Assembly: GCA_024400275.1 (NCBI GenBank)
Contig: JAKSMY010000001.1
Coordinates: 1 to 64,000, forward strand
Direction of reading: 5' to 3'
Origin: Paludibacteraceae bacterium
GTDB taxonomy: Bacteria; Bacteroidota; Bacteroidia; Bacteroidales; Paludibacteraceae
DNA length: 64,000 nt
Shown in pieces: positions 9,101 through 16,684 of this stretch (its first letter is position 1; each line of letters opens with the position of its first letter). The position numbers and the translations under genes were made by a program. The notes under the pieces are model-generated. The model had not been told where the DNA came from. It saw only the letters and a list, made by a program, of their open reading frames with translations, and made no database searches.

Positions 9101-11033
9101 CCGCTTTCCAAACCTGCTGTATTTCACTTATACTAAGTTTATTTTGATTTAGAAAAATAAAATGTTTATCCAAGTCGTTATCGTTGTATAGTACAAAACA
9201 TTTAGCTTGAAGTTGTGGATCCCGTCCTGCTCTTCCTGCTTCTTGCACATAATTTTCTAGCGAATCCGAAATATCATAATGAACCACTAAACCGACATTC
9301 TTCTTGTCCACACCCATACCGAAAGCAGAAGTTGCCACGATAATACGCACTTGGTCACTCATAAACTTTTCTTGATTAGCAACTTTATCTTCTGCCGACA
9401 TTTTCCCATGGAATGGCAACGCCTGAAATCCATCTTTTTGCAGACGATGTGCTAATTCCTGTGTACGTTTCGTCCGGGAGACATAAATGATAGTAGGGCA
9501 ATCGTTAGAAGCGATTAAACCACGTAACTTAAAATATTTTTCTTCATCCGTATCAGAATGAATTACTGAATACTGAAGGTTAGTACGAGATGCCGCAGAA
9601 GCAAATAAATTGAGATTTAGACCAAGCGTAAAGTGAAAATAATCACAAATATCTTGAATAACCTTTTGTTTTGCGGTTGCGGTAAAACATGAAATTGGAA
9701 TGGGAGTTTTACAATTCTTTTTTTTCTGATATTCCCGTATAAATTTACCAATATACAAATAATCCACGCGAAAATCATGTCCCCAAGAAGAAAAGCAGTG
9801 AGCTTCATCTATTACAAAGCGTACAATATGGCGATTCAGCAGAATTCGTTCTATAGTCTTCGAACGAAGCATCTCTGGGGCTATGTACAACAACGATGCA
9901 TCACCATCCATTATGCGTTGGATAGCATTAGCACGAGTTATGGGATCTAATAGTCCATTAATAGTTACGGCATCAGGAAGACCTCTTTGTTCTAGATTAT
10001 CGACTTGATCCTTCATTAAGGACTGAAGAGGGGATATAACTACCGTCAACCCATGTACAGAACGGCCTGCCATCAATGCAGGCAACTGGAATGTGAGAGA
10101 TTTTCCCCCACCCGTTGGAAATATTGCCAACAACGATTCTCCGTTAACAGCGGCTTGCGCTGCTCGTTCTTGCAATGGTTCACCTTCGTATGTTCTAAAC
10201 TCATCGTACCCAAAATACGTTTTAAGATTTTTGTGCAAATTCAACTGTGAATGACAATATATACATCCTTGTGCACAACGTTTTTCACGCAATTCGTGCA
10301 TCACAAATTCCACACTAGGGTAATTATGTAACACCCATCCCGGAGTTATAGACCTGTGATCTGTTGTATCTACTAGTGCTAATGCATACGATAATTCGCA
10401 TGGATTATTAGCAATTAATTCATCTAATGCAACATTCTCACATATTTTTCCTTGATACGTTTCTCGAATTGTATTGATAAGATTATCTTTCTCTATACTA
10501 TGTTGATAACCGACAAAAGATAAGAACCCCTCAAATTCAACATTGGAATAAAGCAAAGAACTATATATTTCGCGTTTATTTTTATTTAAATTTTGCCAAC
10601 GTTCTTTTTCTGACATTAACAAATCTCTAGCTTTTTCACAATCGTTAACAGGATTGTTCAGCTGATCGGAAATCAGTTTATCATCCTTTAACAGATGATG
10701 ATATGGTCTTTCTGGAAAAAGCAAAGGGGACATAGGTAGAGTGTCAACCAACTTCCAACGACATTTTTTATCACCAAATAAGTATCTTATATCATGATGA
10801 ATAATATTGTGCCCACAAATGTAATCTACTCCTTCTAAAAATTGTAGTAAACCATCTCTTGAAGCAGAATGATATATAGCACCATCATATCGAACAGCAC
10901 CAATATCATGAATCTTATGATCATTAACGCCAACCTCAATATCAATGAAGGCATAATGTTCTGGATTATATGACTGCAAATAACTTCGCACGTTATTTTC
11001 AACTCGTTCATATATTCTATTCAAAAGTGGCAT
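6168..11033 (-). CDS. DEDD exonuclease-RecQ-UvrD helicase fusion protein
   Basis: A 1621-residue DNA-processing protein with three enzymatic parts. Residues 1-110 resemble a DEDD 3'-5' exonuclease (FIDIEVG near 28, GHNIIHHD near 74). A CxxxCxxC knuckle (CAQGCIYC) follows near 255. Residues ~280-650 are a RecQ helicase: PTGGGKS near 306, DEAHCFSSWGHDFR near 415, and GRAGRD. Residues ~1060-1500 are a UvrD/Rep-type helicase: AGPGSGKT near 1086, DEAQD near 1193, GDDDQNIFDFRG and GLTRAKNRL near 1481. The middle section (650-1050) has winged-helix-like character. The BRO-like gene lies 48 bases upstream, probably on the same transcript. A role in repair, recombination or defence is inferred; nothing here proves which. 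Confidence 0.88.
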   Translation of the reverse strand: MPLLNRIYERVENNVRSYLQSYNPEHYAFIDIEVGVNDHKIHDIGAVRYDGAIYHSASRDGLLQFLEGVDYICGHNIIHHDIRYLFGDKKCRWKLVDTLPMSPLLFPERPYHHLLKDDKLISDQLNNPVNDCEKARDLLMSEKERWQNLNKNKREIYSSLLYSNVEFEGFLSFVGYQHSIEKDNLINTIRETYQGKICENVALDELIANNPCELSYALALVDTTDHRSITPGWVLHNYPSVEFVMHELREKRCAQGCIYCHSQLNLHKNLKTYFGYDEFRTYEGEPLQERAAQAAVNGESLLAIFPTGGGKSLTFQLPALMAGRSVHGLTVVISPLQSLMKDQVDNLEQRGLPDAVTINGLLDPITRANAIQRIMDGDASLLYIAPEMLRSKTIERILLNRHIVRFVIDEAHCFSSWGHDFRVDYLYIGKFIREYQKKKNCKTPIPISCFTATAKQKVIQDICDYFHFTLGLNLNLFASAASRTNLQYSVIHSDTDEEKYFKLRGLIASNDCPTIIYVSRTKRTQELAHRLQKDGFQALPFHGKMSAEDKVANQEKFMSDQVRIIVATSAFGMGVDKKNVGLVVHYDISDSLENYVQEAGRAGRDPQLQAKCFVLYNDNDLDKHFIFLNQNKLSISEIQQVWKAVKDLTKQRLRVSCSALEIARQAGWDDSVNDLETRVKTALHTLEQGGYLERGNNIPHVYATGITVQNVEEARKKISNSILFGPNEVENAVRIIKSLISNKYIAKAQDSEAESRIDYLADRLGLHKKEVVSAIERMRQEGILADTKDLSAFLLDSDSERKSYIQLDKFVKLERYIINQVTNDVVRLSLKQLNDDAISNGLSFSTEKDIRTLLFFLSTNGYIRKIEDIGHNMELVRVSEKDILINRFDKRIDVCKFTLEWLYRLAEKNKDEQPNKIIQFSIVELLNKIKGNSNYLFGNLQDIKIEEVEEALLYLSKVGILRLEGGFLVLYNAMDIKRLQENNIRYKRSDYRMLDEFYKQKIQQIHIVGEYANLMVRNYDAALQFVQDYFQMDYKRFIAKYFKGNRMAEIEHNMTPQKYEKIFGQLSERQKDIVMDKDSRCIVVAAGPGSGKTRILVHKLASLLQLEDVKHEQLLMLTFSRAAATEFKQRLIELSGNAAHFVEIKTFHSYCFDLLGRTGNLEDVKNVVTQAADMISRGEVEINKIRKTVLVIDEAQDMGEDDYRLVKALMDNNEDMRVIAVGDDDQNIFDFRGSDSKYMQLLLKEPNARFVEMTENYRSAKQIVESANKFAKLISHRLKQTPIIPVRNNEGQVTITHHRSEYLYTPLVEQLLENRGHGTTCVLTQKNEEAITLLALMRKKGIQCKLIQSMDENFRFANIVEMRYFMKIVDAGTKTSYIDDNVWAIAKERTYCKYKDSTSYEYVKRCVELFETTNKIKYLTDFKEYVYESSLEDFCNVEGTEIVLSTIHKAKGHEFDNVYMLISGVTDRNDNEFRKYYVGLTRAKNRLFIHTNCTLFDDIKCATHIYDQAIYSEPNEVMLQLSHKDVVLDFFKSRKKKEEILTILGGSPLTFEDNYLKNPNTNTFIAKLSQHMREVLQQEWIEKGYVIQSANSRFVVAWKPKDTSKLEEYAVLLADLLLIKQ

Positions 11034-11081
11034 ATTCTATAATATTTCAAAAGGACTATTTTTCAGTATATTGCACAAATT

Positions 11082-11942
11082 TTATCCTTTTTCAAGAAAT
11101 GGCAGTTCGTCTTTGGGCTGAATATAATCAATTGCCTTTTTACTGCTCACTACGGAATGACCTAATTCTTTCTCAACAGACTTGCGAGCATCTTTGGCGA
11201 CCTTACCACCTCGTTTAGCCACTTGGGCATTTGCTGCCATACCAACAGGATTCTCTTGCTGACTAATTTCGGTGGCAGTGGCCTCGGCTAAGCCATTGAG
11301 CATTAACTCAATATTAGTCATATTATCCCGCAAACTCTCCTTGCGTAAACCTTTATGCTGTTTATATTCGCGTGTCGTCATTCCCGACCACTCTCGTGTA
11401 ATAATATCCGTCAAAAGAGCAAATTGTTTATCGTCATGAATACCACCACGCTGCCACTCATCCGTCAGTCCTTTGCGTATTTCAATACTTTTAATGCGCT
11501 GATTAATCCACGCTTCCGAATAACCCAATCGGCGATAATCGGCAATAGCTTGGTCTATACTCCGTTCAGGGTCTTGCATCTGATTCAAACGCTCCTGACC
11601 AACTTTGGCAAGCCACATCTTTATCGGCTCTGCTTTCTTACTGGGAACAGACTGAATGATACGTAAAATCTGCTCCGTATCTGCTACATCGGTAAGATAT
11701 TTCTTACCATCTGTATGAGAAGTCAATTTCAGTTGGTTACAATTTGTAACCGACTCGTTACCTTCTTTTGTAAGACGATTTTTGAGTACTTTCCAATAAT
11801 TGCGAGCAGTCTGATAATCAGCACTTTCCGTTAACACTTGGATAACATCCACAATGGAAAAGAAATACTTTTCCTGTTCATCGTCCCACACGACACGCAC
11901 CTTTTGCGCTTCAAATTGTTTTATAATTTCTTCTTGTGCCAT
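11082..11942 (-). CDS. BRO/DinD-like antirepressor-type protein
   Basis: A 286-residue protein. The N-terminal ~110 residues (FEAQKVRVVWDDEQEKYFFS, VDVIQVLT, YWKVLKNRL) have the layout of the Bro-N domain of phage and mobile-element antirepressors. The C-terminal half, with ITREWSGMTTREYK, NMTNIELMLNGLAEATATEI and GGKVAKDARKSVEKELG, resembles DNA-damage-inducible protein D. Both similarities are from memory of the families. It has its own promoter and lies just upstream of the RecQ-UvrD fusion gene, so the two may form a DNA-damage-responsive unit. Confidence 0.7.
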   Translation of the reverse strand: MAQEEIIKQFEAQKVRVVWDDEQEKYFFSIVDVIQVLTESADYQTARNYWKVLKNRLTKEGNESVTNCNQLKLTSHTDGKKYLTDVADTEQILRIIQSVPSKKAEPIKMWLAKVGQERLNQMQDPERSIDQAIADYRRLGYSEAWINQRIKSIEIRKGLTDEWQRGGIHDDKQFALLTDIITREWSGMTTREYKQHKGLRKESLRDNMTNIELMLNGLAEATATEISQQENPVGMAANAQVAKRGGKVAKDARKSVEKELGHSVVSSKKAIDYIQPKDELPFLEKG

Positions 11943-12013
11943 AACACAATAATTTTAACTTCATTATTTAGTTTTCGACTGCAAAGGTATTACTGAAAAA
12001 ATCTTTGCAAGTG

Positions 12014-12045
12014 CAAAGATACAAAGAATTTTTGATATACGCAAA
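12014..12045 (-). promoter_or_regulatory. Promoter of the BRO-like gene
   Basis: On the minus strand TTTG, 20 bases, TATCTTTG. It is divergent from, and 53 bases away from, the lpdA promoter. A direct repeat CTTTGCA lies around the start site. Confidence 0.75.
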
Positions 12046-12073
12046 TAAATTGGGTACAAAAAAGGGTTAAAGA

Positions 12074-12105
12074 CTTGCATATATCAAATTTTTGTTGTAC
12101 CTTTG
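12074..12105 (+). promoter_or_regulatory. Promoter of lpdA
   Basis: CTTG at 12074-12077, 20 bases, TACCTTTG at 12098-12105. The leader before the ATG at 12149 would be about 37 bases. Confidence 0.8.
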
Positions 12106-12148
12106 TAGCGATTTTTTCAAGTTGTAGAAAATAAAAAGGAATAAAATT

Positions 12149-13540
12149 ATGCCGTATTTTTTAGCAATCATAGGCGGTGGACCTGCCGGTTACACCGCAG
12201 CCGAAAAGGCCTCAAAAGCCGGAAAAAAAGTTGTGCTGTTTGAACAAAACACCTTAGGCGGTACCTGCCTGAACGTGGGGTGTATTCCGACCAAAACCCT
12301 ACTCTACAGCGCCAAACAATACTACAACGCCACTCATGCCGATAAATACGGCGTAACCGCCGAGAATGTGCATTTTGACTACGAGAAAATGGTGCTTCGC
12401 AAACAAAAAGTGGTGCGCAAATTAGTAGCCGGCATCAAAGCCAAGCTCAATAACGAGTGCTGCACGGTCATTACAGGCGAAGCCACAGTTGTGAGCAGAA
12501 CAGATAGCCAAGTGGTCGTGAGTTGCAACAGCGAACAATACGAAGCCGAAAACCTGCTTATCTGTACCGGTTCGACCAACTTTGTGCCCCCAATCCCGGG
12601 CATCAAAGACACCCCCCATGTATGGGACTCAACAATGGCTTTGGAGAGCAAAGAACTGCCCCAATCCATCGCCATCGTTGGCGGCGGCGTCATCGGAATG
12701 GAATTTGCGACCCTATACCACGAATTAGGCGTGAAAGTGACCGTGATAGAAGCCATGCCCACCATCCTGCCCAACTTAGACCAAGAAATAGTACAAGTGC
12801 TGCGCACCAAATACGAGAAAGCCGGCATAACGATACTGACCGACACTAAAGTGGAGAGAATGGAGAATGGAGAAAGGAGAATGGAGAATGGAGAAAGGAC
12901 CGCTGCGCTGATGGAAGATAATGAGAATGTGGTGGTGATGACGTCCAACGGGGAAATAGTGGCAGACAAAGTGCTGGTATGCGTAGGCCGTCGCGCCAAC
13001 ATAAAAGGTTTAGAAGCCCTGACAGACCTTGAATACGAGCGCGGCATCAAAGTAGATGACTTCATGAAAACCAACCTGAGCAACGTCTATGCCGCCGGCG
13101 ACGTGACAGGCAAAATAATGTTGGCCCACGTAGCCAGCCGACAAGCCGAAGTGGCCGTAGGCCGTATGCTGAAACAAATTCCTCTGCAACGTATCGCTTA
13201 CAATGCCATTCCAAGCGTAGTATATACCAATCCGGAGATAGCCAGCGTAGGCATAAGCGAAGACCAAATGGATTGCGAGGTGCATAAACTGCCAATGACC
13301 TATTCGGGCCGCTTCGTAGCCGAAAACGAGGGCGAGACAGGACTGTGCAAAATGCTTATCGACAAGAAAACACGCAGCGTGATGGGCGTACACATGATAG
13401 GCAACCCGTGTTCGGAATTCATCGCTGCCGCCAGTTTTGCAGTACGCATGGGCTACACCGTACCCGAGTTTCAGCAGGTGGTGTTCCCCCACCCGACGGT
13501 GAGCGAAATAGTTAGGGAGAGTTTAGAGTTTAGAGTTTAG
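12149..13540 (+). CDS. lpdA: Dihydrolipoyl dehydrogenase (E3)
   Basis: FAD flavoenzyme that reoxidises dihydrolipoyl groups of 2-oxoacid dehydrogenase or glycine-cleavage complexes. It shows the N-terminal FAD site GGGPAGYTAAEKA near residue 9, the redox disulfide GGTCLNVGCIPTKT near 39-52, the NAD site GGGVIGMEFA near 176, the second FAD motif AAGDVTG near 314 and the C-terminal HPTVSE histidine. At 463 residues it is of normal length. Residues ~237-250 (ending GERRMENGER) are coded by six 7-base repeat units and look like an inserted loop. The last six residues and the stop codon lie inside another array. Confidence 0.95.
   Translation: MPYFLAIIGGGPAGYTAAEKASKAGKKVVLFEQNTLGGTCLNVGCIPTKTLLYSAKQYYNATHADKYGVTAENVHFDYEKMVLRKQKVVRKLVAGIKAKLNNECCTVITGEATVVSRTDSQVVVSCNSEQYEAENLLICTGSTNFVPPIPGIKDTPHVWDSTMALESKELPQSIAIVGGGVIGMEFATLYHELGVKVTVIEAMPTILPNLDQEIVQVLRTKYEKAGITILTDTKVERMENGERRMENGERTAALMEDNENVVVMTSNGEIVADKVLVCVGRRANIKGLEALTDLEYERGIKVDDFMKTNLSNVYAAGDVTGKIMLAHVASRQAEVAVGRMLKQIPLQRIAYNAIPSVVYTNPEIASVGISEDQMDCEVHKLPMTYSGRFVAENEGETGLCKMLIDKKTRSVMGVHMIGNPCSEFIAAASFAVRMGYTVPEFQQVVFPHPTVSEIVRESLEFRV
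12857..12898. repeat. 7-base array inside lpdA (6 units)
   Basis: Units AGAATGG, AGAATGG, AGAAAGG, repeated twice: 42 bases, so the frame is kept. The following GGACCGCTGCGCTGATGG also appears, with one change, at 42061 next to another array. Confidence 0.9.
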
Positions 13541-13561
13541 AGATTAGAGATTAGAGATATG
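13520..13561. repeat. 7-base array spanning lpdA stop and rlmD start
   Basis: AGTTTAG three times, AGATTAG twice, then AGATATG. The lpdA stop codon TAG (13538-13540) is in the third unit, and the rlmD ATG (13559-13561) is the end of the last, altered unit. Confidence 0.9.
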
Positions 13562-14956
13562 GGACGGAGGAATTTACCTGTTTTGGAAGATATTGAGATA
13601 ACCGGCATAGCCGCAGAAGGAAAAGCATTAACACGCATCGACGACATCGTGTGCTTCGTGCCCTATTGCGTGCCCGGTGATGTGGTCGATCTGCAAGTAA
13701 CCAAGAAAAAACACTCCTTCATGGAGGCCCGTGTGCTGCGTTACAAGAAGATGAGCACACAACGATGCGAAGCCGTATGCAAGCATTACGGCACGTGTGG
13801 CGGTTGCAAATGGCAAATACTGCCCTACACCGAACAACTGCGTTGGAAACAACAACAGGTGGAAGACAACCTGCGCCGTATCGGCAAAATAGAACTGCCG
13901 GAGATAAGTCCCATCCTCGGCAGCAAAAAAATATACCAATACCGCAATAAATTAGAGTTTGCCTTCGCCGACCACAAATGGCTGACCACCGAAGAAATGA
14001 AAAGCGGTATTCCCTTTGAACCCGGGCTGGGTTTTCACATCCCCAACTGCTTTGACAAAGTGCTGCAAATAGACGAGTGCCACTTGATGGAAGGACTGCA
14101 AAACGATATTCGTAACGGTGTTTATCGCTATGCTGTGGAGCAAGGTATGAGTTTCTACAACGAGCGTTCCCACACCGGTCAACTGCGCAACCTGATGATA
14201 CGCAACAACAACGAAGGCGACTGGATGGTGGTGGTGGTGTTTGCCGAGCCAATGGACGACAAGGCATTCGGACTGTTGGAGATGATAAAAAACACTTGGC
14301 CACAAGTGAGTTGCCTAATGTACTGCGTCAACCAAAAAATGAACGACACCATCGGCGACCAAGACATATTACTCTACAACGGACAAGACCATATCATGGA
14401 GCAGATGGAGGATTTGCAGTTCAAAGTAGGTCCTAAATCGTTCTACCAAACCAACACCGACCAAGCATACGAGTTATACTCGGTCGTGCGGCGCTTTGCC
14501 CAACTGACCGGCAACGAAGTGGTCTATGACCTCTACACCGGCACCGGCACCATCGCCAATTTTGTCGCCAAACAAGCCCAAAAAGTAGTGGGCATCGAAT
14601 ACGTGCCAGAAGCCATTGAAGACGCCAAAGTAAATGCGAAGTTGAACGGGCTAAACAATACCGAGTTCTTCGCAGGAGATATGAAAGACGTGCTAAATGC
14701 CGAGTTCATAGCAGCACACGGTCAGCCCGATGTCATCATCACCGACCCGCCGCGTGCCGGTATGCACGAAGATGTGATAAAAGTGATACTGGACGCCGCC
14801 CCCAAACGCATCGTGTATGTGAGTTGCAATCCAGCCACCCAAGCACGCGACTTGGCACTATTAGATGAGCATTATCGCGTAGTTGCCGTACAGCCGGTGG
14901 ATATGTTCCCCCATACGCAGCATGTGGAGAATGTGGTGAAGCTGGAGAAGAGATGA
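13559..14956 (+). CDS. rlmD: 23S rRNA (uracil-5-)-methyltransferase RlmD
   Basis: SAM-dependent m5U methyltransferase of 23S rRNA, of the RumA/TrmA class. Residues 1-60 form a TRAM RNA-binding domain (ITGIAAEGKAL...VPYCVPGDVV). A four-cysteine iron-sulfur motif, CEAVCKHYGTCGGCKWQ, is near 65-85. The SAM site YDLYTGTGTIANFVA is near 323, DPPRAGMH near 398 and the catalytic cysteine in VYVSCNPAT near 422. At 465 residues it is a normal length. Its ATG is the end of the heptamer array shared with lpdA; family members start at the equivalent residue, so the start is probably right. It is probably co-transcribed with lpdA. Confidence 0.93.
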   Translation: MGRRNLPVLEDIEITGIAAEGKALTRIDDIVCFVPYCVPGDVVDLQVTKKKHSFMEARVLRYKKMSTQRCEAVCKHYGTCGGCKWQILPYTEQLRWKQQQVEDNLRRIGKIELPEISPILGSKKIYQYRNKLEFAFADHKWLTTEEMKSGIPFEPGLGFHIPNCFDKVLQIDECHLMEGLQNDIRNGVYRYAVEQGMSFYNERSHTGQLRNLMIRNNNEGDWMVVVVFAEPMDDKAFGLLEMIKNTWPQVSCLMYCVNQKMNDTIGDQDILLYNGQDHIMEQMEDLQFKVGPKSFYQTNTDQAYELYSVVRRFAQLTGNEVVYDLYTGTGTIANFVAKQAQKVVGIEYVPEAIEDAKVNAKLNGLNNTEFFAGDMKDVLNAEFIAAHGQPDVIITDPPRAGMHEDVIKVILDAAPKRIVYVSCNPATQARDLALLDEHYRVVAVQPVDMFPHTQHVENVVKLEKR

Positions 14957-14986
14957 CACCCCCCGACCCCCTCAGTAAGGGGGAGA

Positions 14987-15036
14987 AGATAAAAGACAAC
15001 AGATAACAGATAATAGATAAAAAGATAACAGACAAA
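14987..15036. repeat. 7-base array (AGATAAC type, ~7 units)
   Basis: Units AGATAAA, AGACAAC, AGATAAC, AGATAAT, AGATAAA, a one-base slip, AGATAAC, AGACAAA. It sits between the rlmD stop and the SRP RNA terminator. Confidence 0.85.
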
Positions 15037-15049
15037 AGTCCACAAAAAA

Positions 15050-15149
15050 GGTGGGCTAACCATATCGCACCGCTACAACCTCCTACCCTTGCTTCGGTCA
15101 AGACCTGGGGGAATTCAGAGGGAGCTGGTCGTATAGCACCCACCGTAAG
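15050..15149 (-). ncRNA. ffs: Signal recognition particle RNA (small bacterial type)
   Basis: A ~100-nt RNA on the minus strand, bounded by a promoter and a T-run. It folds into one long hairpin: GGTGGGT pairs with GCCCACC at the base, and the tip reads AGGTCTTGACCGAAGCA, a closed GGU-CUUG-ACC loop followed by the GAAGCA side of the SRP54/Ffh-binding internal loop. GGTGCTATACGACCAG and GTTGTAGCGGTGCGATATGG fit the arms of bacterial SRP RNA. The base stem followed by TTTTTT would also terminate transcription. This is my reading of the fold; I could not run a covariance search. Confidence 0.8.
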
Positions 15150-15155
15150 CGGCTG

Positions 15156-15187
15156 CAAAGGTACAACAAATTTTTGACATACGCAAA
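15156..15187 (-). promoter_or_regulatory. Promoter of the SRP RNA gene
   Basis: Minus strand TTTG, 20 bases, TACCTTTG. It fires leftward into the SRP RNA and abuts the TTG start codon of the rightward helicase gene at 15190. Confidence 0.8.
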
Positions 15188-15189
15188 TT

Positions 15190-16629
15190 TTGCTGACAAA
15201 TTTTATCAAAAATAGGATAATTTCTTTCCTTCCGTTCGTTCCTAACAGCGGTCAAGAAACGGCAATCAACCAATTGTCCGACTTTCTCAGTCCCCGTATC
15301 ACCAAAGCAACAGAACACGAAAGACGGTGCTTTCTATTAACCGGTTATGCCGGAACAGGCAAGACCAGTTTGGTGAGCGCCCTGACCGGCGCTATGCAAG
15401 CCCTGCAACAACCTACCGTACTACTCGCCCCCACCGGACGCGCCGCCAAAGTGATGAGCCACTACTCGGGATTTGGGGCATACACCATTCATAAATGGAT
15501 TTATTCGGTTCACGATTCACAATGCACAATGCACGATGTGAATTGGGATTTGCGTTTCAACAAAGACCAGAACACCTTATTCATCGTAGATGAGGCATCT
15601 ATGATTAGTCACGAGTTACTGCGCGACCTGATACAGTTTGTTTACCAAGGCGAGGGCTGCCGACTGCTCCTATTGGGCGACGATGCCCAGTTACCTCCGG
15701 TGGGCTACACCGAGAGTCCTGCCCTACAGATAAGCGAATTAGAGAGCCACGGTTTGCAGGTGATGTCCGCCCAATTGACCGAGGTGGCCCGTCAAGCAGA
15801 CGGCAGCGGCATACTGAAGAACGCAACGACGGTACGAGAAAATCTCGGTAACCTATGCTTCGACCGTCGGTTCGCCGTCGGTTCGCCGTCGGCAAACACC
15901 CGTACCCTATTAGATATGATTGCTCCCTATGCAGATGTGCTACTGCTGCCCCCCAATCAGATGGTCGGTGAGATAGAACGCAGTTACAACGAGGTTGGTT
16001 TGGAAGAGACACTGATTATCACCCGTTCCAACAAGCGCACGAACCTCTACAATCAGGGCGTACGCGCACAACTGCTCTGGAAAGAAGACATGCTGCAAAC
16101 AGGCGACCGCGTCATGGTGAGCCGCAATAACTATTTCTTCACGGAGCAGTACAAAGACCTACCCTTCCTCGCCAATGGCGACATGTTGGAGGTGGTGCGC
16201 CTGCGCAACGAACGCGAGATATACGGACAACACTTTGCCGATGCCTCGTTACGCAGTTTAGACTACGACTGGGAAATAGACGTCGTACTATGGCTGGACA
16301 CCCTGCTGACAGACAGTCCCGAAATGAATTATGCCCTACAGCGCGACCTATACAGCGCCATCGTCGAAGACTATCCGGAAATTCGCACCAAAAAAGAAAT
16401 GCGCGAGAAAATAGCCGCCTCGCCCTACTACAATGCCCTGCAAGTACGGTACGCTTACGCCGTGACCTGCCATAAATCGCAAGGCGGTCAGTGGAAGCGT
16501 GTTTTTATCGACCCGGGGGCATTGGGAGACCCCAATCGGGAAGAAACGAACGATGTAGAGGACCTGCGGTGGCTTTACACCGCCCTAACTCGCGCCACAG
16601 AATACATTTATATTCTGAAAAATAAATAA
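15190..16629 (+). CDS. RecD-like/PIF1-type ATP-dependent DNA helicase
   Basis: Superfamily 1B helicase of 479 residues. It shows Walker A LTGYAGTGKTSL near residue 53, APTGRAAKVMS near 87, Walker B LFIVDEASMI near 133, LLGDDAQLPPVGY near 160 and the C-terminal motif YAVTCHKSQGGQW...LYTALTRA near 425-470. The only start that keeps the N-terminal helix (LTNFIKNRIISFLPF), which I expect in relatives, is TTG at 15190; no ATG fits. Two repeat insertions lie in frame: heptamers at 15511-15538 (giving HDSQCTMHD) and three 11-base units at 15859-15892. Confidence 0.88.
   Translation: MLTNFIKNRIISFLPFVPNSGQETAINQLSDFLSPRITKATEHERRCFLLTGYAGTGKTSLVSALTGAMQALQQPTVLLAPTGRAAKVMSHYSGFGAYTIHKWIYSVHDSQCTMHDVNWDLRFNKDQNTLFIVDEASMISHELLRDLIQFVYQGEGCRLLLLGDDAQLPPVGYTESPALQISELESHGLQVMSAQLTEVARQADGSGILKNATTVRENLGNLCFDRRFAVGSPSANTRTLLDMIAPYADVLLLPPNQMVGEIERSYNEVGLEETLIITRSNKRTNLYNQGVRAQLLWKEDMLQTGDRVMVSRNNYFFTEQYKDLPFLANGDMLEVVRLRNEREIYGQHFADASLRSLDYDWEIDVVLWLDTLLTDSPEMNYALQRDLYSAIVEDYPEIRTKKEMREKIAASPYYNALQVRYAYAVTCHKSQGGQWKRVFIDPGALGDPNREETNDVEDLRWLYTALTRATEYIYILKNK
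15511..15538. repeat. 7-base array inside the helicase gene (4 units)
   Basis: CACGATT, CACAATG, CACAATG, CACGATG. It codes for HDSQCTMHD between two conserved helicase segments. Confidence 0.9.
15859..15892. repeat. 11-base array inside the helicase gene (3 units)
   Basis: CGTCGG recurs at exactly 11-base spacing (15865, 15876, 15887) in repeats of TTCGCCGTCGG. Three units make 33 bases, or 11 codons, so the frame is kept. Confidence 0.85.
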
Positions 16630-16632
16630 ACA

Positions 16633-16664
16633 TTTGCATATATCGATTTTTTTTTGTATCTTTG
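16633..16664 (+). promoter_or_regulatory. Promoter of the lipoprotein-OmpA operon
   Basis: TTTG at 16633-16636, 20 bases, TATCTTTG at 16657-16664, directly after the helicase stop. The leader before the ATG at 16685 is only about 14 bases and has no clear Shine-Dalgarno sequence. Confidence 0.8.
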
Positions 16665-16684
16665 CACGCTGAATTATTACACAA

